A stretch of DNA of 34,962 nt from Firmicutes bacterium UBA7523 (GCA_002479415.1 DLMZ01000051.1:11122-46083); one strand, 5' to 3'; counted from the first letter of the stretch, positions 24,242 to 32,263 are shown. Notes: generated by a model not told the origin, from the sequence alone. Made by a program: numbers and translations.

Positions 24242-25894
24242 TTGGAAAATTCTATGTTTTGTTATCAGTGCGAGCAAACCATGGGAGGCAAAGGGTGCAC
24301 AAAAAGCGGAGTTTGTGGGAAAACCCCTGAAATCGCCAATCTTCAGGATTTGCTAATATATCAGCTTAAGGGGATATCTTGTTATGTGAAGCCTTTGCTG
24401 GAAAAGGGAGAGCATATAGATAAAGAAATCGTAAAATTTGTGGAAAATGCATTGTTTACAACTTTAACAAATGTAAACTTTGATGTAGATTTTCATGTAG
24501 AGATGCTAAAGGAGTCGCAGATAATAAAAGAAGCTGTGAGAAGCAAGGCTCCTCAGGGGGAATATCCTGATGCTGCAACCTATAATCTTAGCAATACAAA
24601 AGAGGAGATGCTTAAAGACTCAGTTAAAGCAGGTATAATGTATGAACAAGACCTAGATGCAGATATTCGCTCCCTTAGGTCAATTGTGCTTTATGGCTTA
24701 AAGGGTATCAGTGCATACGGCCATCAAGCAAGATATATTGGTCATCATAGCGACCAGGTGGATCAGTTTTACTTCTTAGGGCTGGAGGCCATTGTCAACA
24801 ACAGTTTGGCATTAGAGGATTTAATAAGGATGGCGATGAAAACAGGGGATATGAGTGTTGAGGTGATGAGTGTACTCGACGAAGCAAATACTACAAGGTA
24901 TGAAAATCCATCTCCCCAAAAGGTCAATGTAAATATAAAGAAGGGCCCATTTATAATCGTATCAGGGCATGATTTAAGGGATTTAGAGTTGTTGCTGGAG
25001 CAGACGGAGGGCAAGGGAATTAATATTTATACACATGGGGAAATGCTGCCGGCCCATGGATACCCGGGATTAAAAAAATATAAGCATTTAGTCGGAAACT
25101 ATGGCTCAGCCTGGCAGAATCAGCAAAAGGAATTCGACGGCATTCCAGGATGCATTTTAATGACAACTAATTGCCTGATGAAGCCGAGGGATACTTATAA
25201 GGACAGGTTGTATGTGACTAATGTTGTAGGATGGGACGGCATTAAGAAGATAGAGTTGAACGAGGATGGCACCAAGGACTTTGGTGAGATTATCAATAAA
25301 GCGCTGGAGCTGGGTGGTTTTGAAGCTGATGAGGAGACAAAAGAAATCATGGTAGGTTTTGGCCACCATGAAACCTTGTCCCATGCGGAAACCATAATCA
25401 ATGCGGTAAAAGGAGGAGAAATAAGACATTTCTTCTTAATAGGCGGATGTGACGGAGCAAGGCCTGGGAGAAATTATTTTACAGAGTTTGCGCAGAAAGT
25501 CCCTGATGATTGTGTTATCCTTACTTTAGCTTGCGGAAAGTATAGATTCAATAAGCTTGAGTTTGGGACGGTGGCAGGCCTGCCAAGGTTATTGGATGTA
25601 GGTCAATGCAATGACGCTTATTCAGCAGTTAGGATTGCTACTGCTTTAGCGGATGCTTTCGACACAGATGTAAATTCTCTGCCCCTTACTATTGTGCTGT
25701 CATGGTACGAACAGAAGGCAGTAGCAGATTTATTAGCATTGCTTTCCCTGGGAGTAAAAGGCATATACTTAGGCCCCAGCCTGCCGGCTTTTATATCACC
25801 CAACGTATTGCAATATCTAGTAGACACTTTTAATATTAAGCCGATAAGCACTGCAGATGAGGATTTGAAAAATTCGCTTAAGCAGGCCGGGTAG
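24242..25894 (+). CDS. hcp: Hydroxylamine reductase / hybrid-cluster protein
   Basis: The product is 550 residues, from a TTG with AGGAGG 10 nt upstream; an internal ATG 4 codons later is too far from that site. The N-terminal cluster Cys set is CYQCEQTMGGKGCTKSGVCG, the class I/II type. Hybrid-cluster ligands follow in YGLKGISAYGHQA, GHDLRDLE, ILMTTNCLMKPRDTYKDR, GGCDGARPGRNYF, LTLACGKYRFN, DVGQCNDAYSA and LSWYEQKAVA. Hcp reduces hydroxylamine in vitro and acts in nitric oxide detoxification in vivo, with S-nitrosylase activity reported for E. coli. Length is normal. The 88-nt region upstream, after the hairpin, has a small ATATCC/GGATAT dyad (24155-24170). It is monocistronic and convergent with the ArsC-like gene. 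Confidence 0.96.
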   Translation: MENSMFCYQCEQTMGGKGCTKSGVCGKTPEIANLQDLLIYQLKGISCYVKPLLEKGEHIDKEIVKFVENALFTTLTNVNFDVDFHVEMLKESQIIKEAVRSKAPQGEYPDAATYNLSNTKEEMLKDSVKAGIMYEQDLDADIRSLRSIVLYGLKGISAYGHQARYIGHHSDQVDQFYFLGLEAIVNNSLALEDLIRMAMKTGDMSVEVMSVLDEANTTRYENPSPQKVNVNIKKGPFIIVSGHDLRDLELLLEQTEGKGINIYTHGEMLPAHGYPGLKKYKHLVGNYGSAWQNQQKEFDGIPGCILMTTNCLMKPRDTYKDRLYVTNVVGWDGIKKIELNEDGTKDFGEIINKALELGGFEADEETKEIMVGFGHHETLSHAETIINAVKGGEIRHFFLIGGCDGARPGRNYFTEFAQKVPDDCVILTLACGKYRFNKLEFGTVAGLPRLLDVGQCNDAYSAVRIATALADAFDTDVNSLPLTIVLSWYEQKAVADLLALLSLGVKGIYLGPSLPAFISPNVLQYLVDTFNIKPISTADEDLKNSLKQAG

Positions 25895-25909
25895 GTTAGC
25901 TATAAGGCA

Positions 25910-26257
25910 TTACTTCAACAAGCTATCTGCTTCTTCAACATTAAAGCCGATAACTATTTGATCATTATTAGTAAATATGGGGCGGAACATGGCCTTGGGA
26001 TTAGCCGATATTAACTCGGCGGCTTCCTCAGAGGTTAGTGAATCTGCCTCTGTTTTTAGTGCTTTAAATGCTGTGCTTTTGGGATTTATAAGGCCACGGG
26101 CGTCAAGCCCGGCCAGCTTAGCCAGCAAGGTTACTTCTTCGGGGTTAAGGGGGTCCTTTAGAATGTCTCTGTATTGATATTCCACATTTTTTTCTGACAG
26201 CCACGTTTTTGCTTTACGGCAGGTACTGCACGTGGGAAAGCAGTAAAATGTCAACAT
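25910..26257 (-). CDS. ArsC/Spx-family thioredoxin-fold protein
   Basis: The product is 115 residues from the ATG at 26257, set by AGGAGGAG 7 nt upstream. The thioredoxin-like fold of the ArsC family is marked by FPTCSTCRKAKTWL (Cys10 and Cys13) and the later FRPIF segment, where the ArsC family usually has a conserved R-P. Length fits the YffB/ArsC-related subgroup rather than Spx (about 130). Such proteins may be glutathione- or thiol-dependent reductases; arsenate reduction should not be assumed as no other ars gene is seen. It is divergent from the thioesterase gene and its stop is 15 nt from the convergent hcp stop. Confidence 0.85.
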   Translation of the reverse strand: MLTFYCFPTCSTCRKAKTWLSEKNVEYQYRDILKDPLNPEEVTLLAKLAGLDARGLINPKSTAFKALKTEADSLTSEEAAELISANPKAMFRPIFTNNDQIVIGFNVEEADSLLK

Positions 26258-26309
26258 AGTAATCTCCTCCTTGTTTTCTTCGCTTAGATATTTATTTTCA
26301 TCAATGAAG

Positions 26310-26404
26310 GTATAATTCCTGCACAAATATGACAATTTGTCTGCCAGGGTTGTTTTGTGAATAAAACAATGATAAAATCTGGGCATCAAAGTCAGGAATT
26401 ATAC
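26310..26404. promoter_or_regulatory. Nested-dyad divergent regulatory region (ArsC-like / thioesterase)
   Basis: GTATAATTCCTG (26310-26321) is repeated inverted as CAGGAATTATAC (26393-26404), a perfect 12-bp pair bracketing the region. Inside are an 11-bp palindrome GACAATTTGTC (26331-26341) and a 7-bp hairpin TTGTTTT/AAAACAA (26350-26369). A weak plus-strand promoter, TTGTTT (26350-26355), 17 nt, TAAAAT (26373-26378), fits the thioesterase gene. The symmetry suggests shared control of both genes. Confidence 0.45.
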
Positions 26405-26418
26405 AGGGGGAGATTTTT

Positions 26419-26826
26419 ATGGAAGATAGCTGTGTAGAGCAAACCATTAATGAGATAAAGGAAAAGTTTGAGCAGGATAATTTTCCTCGCAAATTGGGTG
26501 TTTCTATAGTAAATGTTGGTCCCGGGTACGCTAAAGTTCAAATGACTGTTTCTGAGGATATGCAGAATTTCCATGGCATGGCACACGGAGGAGTTATCTT
26601 TACTCTGGCAGATACAGCGTTTGGCTTGGCTGCCAACACACGGGGCAAGGCTGTTGGCTTGCAGGTCAGTATAAACTATATCCGTCCCGTGAAATCAGGA
26701 ACGGTGATTTTTGCTGTGGGCGAAGAGGAAGAACTCACTAAAAGCACAGGTATTTATAATATAACTGTTGAAACAGAAGATGGCAAAAAGGTTGCCTTGT
26801 TTAGAGGAGTTGTTTTTAGGGTTTAG
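26419..26826 (+). CDS. PaaI-type hotdog-fold thioesterase
   Basis: The product is 135 residues with GGGGGAG 6-7 nt before the ATG. The hotdog signature is NFHGMAHGGVIFTLADTAFG, with the catalytic Asp in LADTA, followed by GLQVSINYIRPVKSG. It should hydrolyse acyl-CoA thioesters, phenylacetyl-CoA-like or other, in the cytoplasm. Length and motif spacing are normal. It stands alone between the divergent ArsC-like gene and the tRNA on the opposite strand. The substrate cannot be read. Confidence 0.92.
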   Translation: MEDSCVEQTINEIKEKFEQDNFPRKLGVSIVNVGPGYAKVQMTVSEDMQNFHGMAHGGVIFTLADTAFGLAANTRGKAVGLQVSINYIRPVKSGTVIFAVGEEEELTKSTGIYNITVETEDGKKVALFRGVVFRV

Positions 26827-26857
26827 GGCGCTATGAGGACTGTACCATAATATTTGT

Positions 26858-26951
26858 TGGAGAGGGCAAGTCGGAATCGAACCGACTCCGGTCAATTCAC
26901 TAACCGGCCAACAGGTTTGCAGCCTGCGAAGGCGCCATGCCCTTTGCCCCC
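26858..26951 (-). tRNA. tRNA-Cys(GCA) with a selenocysteine-tRNA-like body
   Basis: Read on the minus strand from G at 26951 to an encoded CCA ending at 26858 (94 nt). The acceptor stem GGGGGCAA pairs with TTGCCCTC over 8 bp (one wobble). The T arm GTCGG-TTCGATT-CCGAC has 5 bp, giving a 13-bp axis rather than 12 (7+6 is an equivalent reading). The anticodon arm is GCAGG-CTGCAAA-CCTGT with GCA (26920-26918). The discriminator base is U73, a Cys identity base. The variable arm is about 24 nt with CCGGTTA/TGACCGG pairing and a 6-nt loop. The D arm is compact (3-5 bp stem, loop ATGGC). A normal tRNA-Cys has a 7+5 axis and a 4-5-nt variable loop. Confidence 0.85.
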
Positions 26952-26984
26952 ATTATTTAAATACAACTAAATGGTCGCTGTTTC

Positions 26985-27025
26985 CTCCCGTTCTTTTATA
27001 GATAGTATCTATAAAAGAACGGGAG
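26985..27025. repeat. 20-bp perfect inverted repeat between the tRNA and hydC
   Basis: CTCCCGTTCTTTTATAGATA (26985-27004), one central G, then its exact complement to 27025. On the plus strand TTATTGTTTT follows, a weak U-run; on the minus strand it lies 34 nt upstream of the tRNA. It may terminate readthrough from the thioesterase side or insulate the tRNA promoter. The tRNA-proximal spacer (26952-26984) is AT-rich without a clear promoter. Confidence 0.7.
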
Positions 27026-27124
27026 TTATTGTTTTAGCCGCAGCTATTTAACTTGCTTGGAAAACGCATGATTTATTCTTAAATAAGGAAAGCTTTAACC
27101 GAATAATATTTTCGGGAGGTCTTT

Positions 27125-27610
27125 ATGAAAAGAACCGTCATTAAAGATAAGGAAAACTATCATGAACTGGATAATGTTCTAGCAAAATATAAAGGAAAGG
27201 AAGGCGTATTGATTAAAGCGCTGCAAGAGGCTCAGGAGATATACGGTTATCTTTCCCGTGATGTCCTCGTTCATATTGCGTATGAGTTGGAAGTGCCTTT
27301 AAGTGAAATATACAGCGTAGTTAGTTTTTATTCTCTGTTTAAAACAGAGCCTTCCGGCAAATGCCACGTTGAGGTTTGCAGCGGGACAGCCTGTTATGTA
27401 AAAGGGCTTAAAAATATTTTGGATTACTTTGAGGATGAATTGTCACTGAAGCCGGGAGAGATGACTAAGGACAGAAAGTTCAGCTTGTCAACAGTGAACT
27501 GTGTGGGTGCATGCAGCGCCGCACCGGTAATAAAAATCGGCGACGAGTTATTTGGTGATATAACTAACCAGAGCCTGAAGCAGATTTTGGAGAAGCATGG
27601 CCATGAATAA
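27125..27610 (+). CDS. hydC: [FeFe] hydrogenase subunit HydC (NuoE-like, [2Fe-2S])
   Basis: The product is 161 residues with GGGAGG before the ATG. It has the thioredoxin-like NuoE fold: an N-terminal helical part with VLIKALQEAQEIYGYLS and the [2Fe-2S] ligands in EVCSGTACYVKG and VNCVGACSAAPV. In trimeric hydrogenases this small subunit relays electrons between the flavin subunit and the rest. It is followed by hydB with a 14-nt overlap and then hydA with a 4-nt overlap, so the three are cotranslated. A weak promoter candidate, TTGGAA (27057-27062), 17 nt, TAAATA (27080-27085), lies upstream. Confidence 0.93.
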   Translation: MKRTVIKDKENYHELDNVLAKYKGKEGVLIKALQEAQEIYGYLSRDVLVHIAYELEVPLSEIYSVVSFYSLFKTEPSGKCHVEVCSGTACYVKGLKNILDYFEDELSLKPGEMTKDRKFSLSTVNCVGACSAAPVIKIGDELFGDITNQSLKQILEKHGHE

Positions 27611-29456
27611 AATAATGGAAGATTTGGATGTAACGGTAGCAAAAATAAAGCCTGAAGAAAGGCATATTTTGCTTTGCGGCGGTGTTCCCTGTCTGTCTGT
27701 AGGCTGTCAAAAAGTAAAAGAGGCTATTTCCCGGGAATTAAGTGAACACAATCTAGCTGAAAAGGTTCAGGTTTTAGAGGCAGGCTGTATAGGCAACTGC
27801 AAACTGGGCCCTACTGTAATTGTGTATCCCGAGGGTATTATTTACCGCAGAATTAGTGAAGAAAATGCTCGTGAGATTATTGAGGAGCATATTATTGGCG
27901 GCAAGCTGCTTGAGCATTTGTTGCATAAAGACGAAAAAACCGAGCAAGCACAGCACCGTCGGGAGGATATGCCATTTTACAGCAAGCAAAAACGCCTTGT
28001 TCTCAGGAATTGCGGAGTAATATCTACGGATATAGATTCCTATATGAGTAACCAGGGATATGCGGCCTTGGCTAAGGCATTAACAGAGTTAAAGCCAGAA
28101 AATGTTATTGAAGAGGTTATTCGCTCAGGGTTAAGAGGAAGAGGCGGGGGAGGCTTCCCCACGGGAAGAAAATGGCAGGCTGCTAAGGATGCTGAAGGCT
28201 CAAAAAAATATATAATTTGTAATGGCGATGAAGGAGATCCCGGCGCCTTTATGGACCGCAGCATTATGGAGGGTGACCCGCACAGTGTGTTGGAGGGTCT
28301 TATTCTGGCTGGTTACGCGGTAGGCGCAGAGCAGGGTTTTATATATGTGCGAGCTGAATATCCCCTTGCTGTCCGCAGGCTGGAAGCTGCTATTGCAGAA
28401 GCCCGCAAGGCATGCTTCCTGGGAAAGAACATTCTTAAGAAGGGCTTTAACTTTGATGTGGAAATACGAGTAGGTGCCGGGGCCTTTGTTTGCGGGGAGG
28501 AAACAGCTTTGATTTCTTCTGTTGAAGGCACAAGGGGAGATCCTAACCCGCGGCCTCCTTTCCCTGTCCATAAAGGAGTTTGGGGTTATCCCACCGTCAT
28601 TAACAACGTGGAAACACTGGCAAATATTCCCCCCATTGTTTTAAACGGCGGGGATTGGTTTAATGCCATTGGCACAGAAAATAGCAAGGGTACAAAAGTT
28701 TTCGCTTTGGCAGGCAAGGTGAGGCATGCAGGGCTTATAGAAGTGTCTATGGGAACTACCTTGCGTGAGGTTATTTTTGATATTGCCGGAGGAGTGCCCA
28801 ATGACAAGGAGTTTAAAGCTGCACAGACAGGCGGGCCGTCGGGAGGATGTTTATCGGCTGAGCATCTGGATTTGCCTCTTGATTATGAGTCGCTTAGAGC
28901 GGTAGGCAGTATTATCGGCTCCGGCGGTTTGATAGTTATGGATGAGGATACTTGTATGGTTGATGTGGCTCGCTATTTCAGTGGCTTTAACCGGGAAGAA
29001 TCCTGTGGAAAATGTACAAGCTGCCGTATTGGCACAAAAAGAATGTTGGAAGTCCTTGAAAAAATTACGTCTGGAAATGGAGATGAAGAGGATTTAGAAA
29101 AGCTGGAGAGCCTGGCAAAGTTGATTATAAGTTCATCACTTTGCGGGCTTGGCAGGTCGGCGCCTAACCCTGTTCTTAGTACATTAAAGCATTTTCGTGA
29201 AGAGTATATGGCCCATATTAAGGAAAAGCGCTGCCCCGCAGGTGTTTGCCCGGAATTAACACGCCATTTTATTTTGGAGGATAAGTGCAGATCCTGTGGC
29301 CTATGCACCAAAGTCTGTGCCGAGGGTGCAATTATTAAAGAGGGGAAGAATTACCGCATAAATCCTGATAAGTGTGTTGATTGTACGCGCTGTGTGCAGG
29401 AATGCCCGTTTAAAGCAATTAAGGGCAGAAAAAGAAAGGAGCTTGCTAGAGCGTGA
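27597..29456 (+). CDS. hydB: [FeFe] hydrogenase subunit HydB (NuoF-like, FMN, NAD(H)-binding)
   Basis: The product is 619 residues. Starts at 27597 or 27603 are both possible; GGAG lies 4 and 10 nt upstream. An N-terminal thioredoxin-like [2Fe-2S] domain (CLSVGC, GCIGNCKLGP) is followed by the NuoF core: GLRGRGGGGFPTGRKW for NADH/FMN binding (about 178-193), GDEGDPGAFMDR, and the [4Fe-4S] site ESCGKCTSCRIGTKRM. Two ferredoxin-type clusters end the protein (CRSCGLCTKVC and CVDCTRCVQEC). This layout is that of the HydB subunit of electron-bifurcating hydrogenases, which couples NAD(H) and ferredoxin to H2. Complete motifs indicate an active enzyme. It overlaps both neighbours. Confidence 0.95.
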   Translation: MAMNKIMEDLDVTVAKIKPEERHILLCGGVPCLSVGCQKVKEAISRELSEHNLAEKVQVLEAGCIGNCKLGPTVIVYPEGIIYRRISEENAREIIEEHIIGGKLLEHLLHKDEKTEQAQHRREDMPFYSKQKRLVLRNCGVISTDIDSYMSNQGYAALAKALTELKPENVIEEVIRSGLRGRGGGGFPTGRKWQAAKDAEGSKKYIICNGDEGDPGAFMDRSIMEGDPHSVLEGLILAGYAVGAEQGFIYVRAEYPLAVRRLEAAIAEARKACFLGKNILKKGFNFDVEIRVGAGAFVCGEETALISSVEGTRGDPNPRPPFPVHKGVWGYPTVINNVETLANIPPIVLNGGDWFNAIGTENSKGTKVFALAGKVRHAGLIEVSMGTTLREVIFDIAGGVPNDKEFKAAQTGGPSGGCLSAEHLDLPLDYESLRAVGSIIGSGGLIVMDEDTCMVDVARYFSGFNREESCGKCTSCRIGTKRMLEVLEKITSGNGDEEDLEKLESLAKLIISSSLCGLGRSAPNPVLSTLKHFREEYMAHIKEKRCPAGVCPELTRHFILEDKCRSCGLCTKVCAEGAIIKEGKNYRINPDKCVDCTRCVQECPFKAIKGRKRKELARA

Positions 29457-31219
29457 TAAATTTGACTATAGATAATCAGCAGGTGCAGGTAGAAGAAGGT
29501 GCTTCGGTTTTGGAGGCCGCACGGGAGCTGGGCATAGATATTCCAAGCCTCTGCTATTTAAAGGATTTAAACGCGCCTGCTTCTTGCCGCGTTTGTATAG
29601 TGCAGGTGGAGGGGCGGCCTACTATGGACGCATCCTGTGTGCTGCCTGTTGAAGAAGGAATGGTGGTATACACAAATACGCCAGGGGTTTTGGCGGCTCG
29701 CAAACAAATAATTGAGCTATTATTGTCTGACCATCCTTTCGAATGCTTAACTTGCGAACGCAACCTTAACTGCGAGCTGCAAAGGCTGGCCAAGCGTTAT
29801 GGTATTAGAGATTTACATATAGAAGGGGAGCGCAACCATTTTCTGGTGGACGACCTTTCCCCTTCTGTGGTGCGGGAGCCGGATAAATGTATACGCTGCC
29901 GCCGTTGTGCTGCTGTGTGTGAAAGCTTCATATCAGCAAATGTCTATCGCATGGTTGACCGTTCGTTCCAGTCTATTGTTGCCCCGGCATATAACGGTTC
30001 TTTAATGGAATCTTCATGCATTCTCTGTGGGCAGTGCATTACGGTGTGTCCTACCGGTGCTTTGAGGGAGAAGGATTCTACCGCACGTGTTTGGGAAGCT
30101 CTTGCTAACCCTGACCTTCATGTCGTGGTGCAAACCGCGCCGTCAATACGCAGCACGATTTCAGAAGAGTTTGGCTATCCCGTAGGAACTCCTGTGGAAG
30201 GTCAGATGGTGGCGGCTTTGCGGCGCCTTGGCTTCGACCGTGTGTTTGATGATTGCTTCGGTGCAGATATTTGTGTGATGGAGGAAGCGACAGAGTTCAT
30301 TGAACGCTTAAAAAATGGAGGTCCGTTTCCTCAGTTTACTTCTTGCTGCCCAAGCTGGGTATTGTTCTGTGAAAAGTTCTATCCGCAAATGGTTAACAAC
30401 CTGTCCGAGGTTAAATCACCGCAACAGATTTTCGGTGCTCTAGCTAAAACTTATTACGCTCAGCTAGCCGGCATAGATCCGGCAAAAATCTTCGTAGTGT
30501 CCATTATGCCGTGCGTTTCTAAGAAATATGAGCTTCTGCGCCCGGAAATGAAAGCCAGCGGTTTCCAGGATGTTGATGCGGAACTGAGTACCAGAGAGTT
30601 TGTGCAGATGCTTCACCAAGCAGGTCTGGACATTAAAAAGCTGCCTGAAGAGGAATTTGATTCTCCCATGGGTTCGGCAAGCGGTGCGGGGATCATTTTC
30701 GGCTCAATTGGCGGAGTTTTGGAGGCCGCTTTGCGTACAGCATATGAATGGCTGAGCGGAGAGCAGCTTAAAAGGATAGAGTTTGACGAGGTTCGTTCGC
30801 AGGAGTTTAAGGAAGCGGTAATTCATGCCGGTGAGCATGAGCTGAGGGTTGCTGTTGCCAGGGGCACAGGAGCAGCCAAAATGCTGCTGGACCAAGTTCT
30901 GGAAGGGAAGAAGGAGTATCACCTGGTAGAGGTAATGGCATGTCCTGGCGGCTGTGTCGGCGGCGGAGGCCAGCCCATATATACAGAAACAAATGATTGG
31001 AATGAGCAAATAAATCACCGGGTAAAAAGGGCTCAGGGTATTTATGAGCTTGACAGGAATAAAGAATGCCGAAAATCTCACGAAAACCCCGTAATAGTAA
31101 AGCTGTATGAGGAGTACCTCGGCCGTCCCGGCGGACCGCGGGCGCACAAGCTGTTTCACACGCGCCACGTTTCCCGTAAGTTGTATGCCGAAAAGCCACT
31201 ACTGGTGCAAAAAAAATAA
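29453..31219 (+). CDS. hydA: [FeFe] hydrogenase catalytic subunit HydA
   Basis: The product is 588 residues, from a GTG overlapping the hydB stop by 4 nt (GTGA). N-terminal clusters are in order: a [2Fe-2S] (SLCYL, SCRVC, ASCVLP), a His/Cys3 [4Fe-4S] (HPFECLTCERNLNC) and two ferredoxin clusters (CIRCRRCAAVC, CILCGQCITVC). The H-cluster motifs are all present: TSCCPSW, IMPCVSKKYE and MACPGGCVGGGGQP; the second Cys of TSCC is the usual proton-relay residue. The small-subunit-like tail with LGRPGGPRAHKLFHT follows. It should catalyse reversible H2 formation in the cytoplasm with HydB/HydC. No maturation genes (hydE, F, G) lie in this window. Confidence 0.97.
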   Translation: MINLTIDNQQVQVEEGASVLEAARELGIDIPSLCYLKDLNAPASCRVCIVQVEGRPTMDASCVLPVEEGMVVYTNTPGVLAARKQIIELLLSDHPFECLTCERNLNCELQRLAKRYGIRDLHIEGERNHFLVDDLSPSVVREPDKCIRCRRCAAVCESFISANVYRMVDRSFQSIVAPAYNGSLMESSCILCGQCITVCPTGALREKDSTARVWEALANPDLHVVVQTAPSIRSTISEEFGYPVGTPVEGQMVAALRRLGFDRVFDDCFGADICVMEEATEFIERLKNGGPFPQFTSCCPSWVLFCEKFYPQMVNNLSEVKSPQQIFGALAKTYYAQLAGIDPAKIFVVSIMPCVSKKYELLRPEMKASGFQDVDAELSTREFVQMLHQAGLDIKKLPEEEFDSPMGSASGAGIIFGSIGGVLEAALRTAYEWLSGEQLKRIEFDEVRSQEFKEAVIHAGEHELRVAVARGTGAAKMLLDQVLEGKKEYHLVEVMACPGGCVGGGGQPIYTETNDWNEQINHRVKRAQGIYELDRNKECRKSHENPVIVKLYEEYLGRPGGPRAHKLFHTRHVSRKLYAEKPLLVQKK

Positions 31220-31221
31220 CA

Positions 31222-31290
31222 CTGCTTATCACTAAGCAGGCTAAGTAAAATTACGCTCTTGCTTTGAAAGTAAGAGCGTAATTTTACTTA
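31222..31290. terminator. Two tandem hairpins after hydA
   Basis: The first is CTGCTTA-TCAC-TAAGCAG (31222-31239). The second has TAAGTAAAATTACGCTCTT (31242-31260) exactly complementary to 31272-31290, extended inwards to a stem of about 23 bp with a 3-nt loop. Neither has a proper T-run. They probably end the hydrogenase transcript or protect its 3' end. Confidence 0.6.
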
Positions 31291-31372
31291 TAATAAAGTT
31301 ATATTGCTGGAAGGTAAAGCTAACTTCATATTATAATATAGTCATAATATGAGTGCGTAGGGGGCGGATTAC

Positions 31373-32158
31373 TTGGAGAAATTTTTAGATGCAATTCAGC
31401 ATTTGCGGAGGAAGGAAAGGGTTGGGCTGGCTTTAAGCGGAGGAGTTGTGCTGGGAGCCGCTCATATTGGGGTTCTGCAGGTTATTGAAGAACTGGATAT
31501 AAAAATTGACTATGTGGCGGGGACAAGCATTGGTGCATATATTGGAGCTCTCTTTGCTTTTGGTAAAAGCTCAAAGGAAATAAAAAAGATTGTCAGCGGA
31601 GTTAATTGGTTAAAAGCAGCGGAATTGTCACCGTCCAGGTTTGGACTTCTCTCGAATCATAAATTCGCCGAGACGCTTACTGGTGCCATCGGTGATGTGG
31701 ATTTTAAAGATGCATTGATACCTCTGGCTGTTGTGACAACAGATATTTCCACTGGGGAGAAGGTTGTGCTTAAATCAGGAAATATTGCTGAAGCCGTTAT
31801 GGCCAGCACCAGTATCCCCGGGATCTTTCAGCCCCTTGAGTTAAATGGAAGCATGCTGGTAGACGGCGGACTGGTTGAAAATCTGCCAGTATTAACGGCA
31901 AGAGATATGGGTGCGGATATAGTCATTGGTGTCAATCTTGTCACCGGGTTTAAAAAGCCGAGAAACATAATCGATATATTAGTAAATTCTTTGCATTTGT
32001 CCATAGTAAATAACACAAAGCATCATTACGGTGAAAAGGATATTATCCTAAATCTTCAATTGACTGATTTTAATCGAGTGGATACCTACCAGGTTCCGGA
32101 TTTAATAAGCCAAGGGTATCGGCAAGGAAAATCACGTTTGAAGCAGGTTGTATTGTAA
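31373..32158 (+). CDS. Patatin-like phospholipase family protein
   Basis: The product is 261 residues, from a TTG at 31373 after a G-rich site (GGGGGCGGA). The RssA/NTE-type patatin core is clear: oxyanion loop LSGGVVLGAAHIG, nucleophile elbow GTSIG (Ser at about residue 52) and the catalytic Asp in LVDGGLVENLPV. The oxyanion loop starts S-G-G rather than the usual G-G-G. Patatins cleave acyl esters of phospholipids. No signal peptide or membrane helix is seen, so it is probably cytoplasmic or membrane-associated. It is a single gene between the hydrogenase and nrdJ. The natural substrate is unknown. Confidence 0.93.
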   Translation: MEKFLDAIQHLRRKERVGLALSGGVVLGAAHIGVLQVIEELDIKIDYVAGTSIGAYIGALFAFGKSSKEIKKIVSGVNWLKAAELSPSRFGLLSNHKFAETLTGAIGDVDFKDALIPLAVVTTDISTGEKVVLKSGNIAEAVMASTSIPGIFQPLELNGSMLVDGGLVENLPVLTARDMGADIVIGVNLVTGFKKPRNIIDILVNSLHLSIVNNTKHHYGEKDIILNLQLTDFNRVDTYQVPDLISQGYRQGKSRLKQVVL

Positions 32159-32188
32159 ATATAAGCGTGCTACTTTCTTGTACTAGAC

Positions 32189-32204
32189 AATCAACATATA
32201 GTGT
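32189..32204. promoter_or_regulatory. Putative NrdR box 1 (upstream)
   Basis: AATCAACATATAGTGT matches the NrdR-box pattern (acaCwAtATaTwGtgt, as I recall it) at 13 of 16 positions. It fills the spacer of promoter P1. Confidence 0.6.
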
Positions 32205-32220
32205 CGTATAATTGCAATAT

Positions 32221-32236
32221 ACACAATATATTGTAT
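32221..32236. promoter_or_regulatory. Putative NrdR box 2 (downstream)
   Basis: ACACAATATATTGTAT matches the NrdR-box pattern at 15 of 16 positions, with a perfect ACAATATATTGT palindrome at its core. It lies 32 bp (about three helical turns) from box 1, the spacing usual for paired NrdR sites, and overlaps P2. Confidence 0.8.
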
Positions 32237-32263
32237 AATTGATTCTGTTCAGGAGGAGAGTGC

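Larger units (their letters stand above)
32184..32239 (+). promoter_or_regulatory. Two tandem nrdJ promoters
   Basis: P1 is TAGACA (32184-32189), 17 nt, TATAAT (32207-32212). P2 is TTGCAA (32212-32217), 16 nt, TATAAT (32234-32239). Both lie 25-80 nt before the nrdJ start. GTATAATTG is repeated 27 nt apart (32206 and 32233). Confidence 0.7.

Noticed and set aside
25910..26257. Arsenate reductase function
   Set aside because: The family includes many non-arsenate thiol proteins and there is no arsR, arsB or acr3 nearby.
26858..26951. Calling the RNA gene tRNA-Sec
   Set aside because: The overall shape fits selC, but the anticodon is GCA and the discriminator is U, both cysteine features; tRNA-Sec should have TCA and usually G73.
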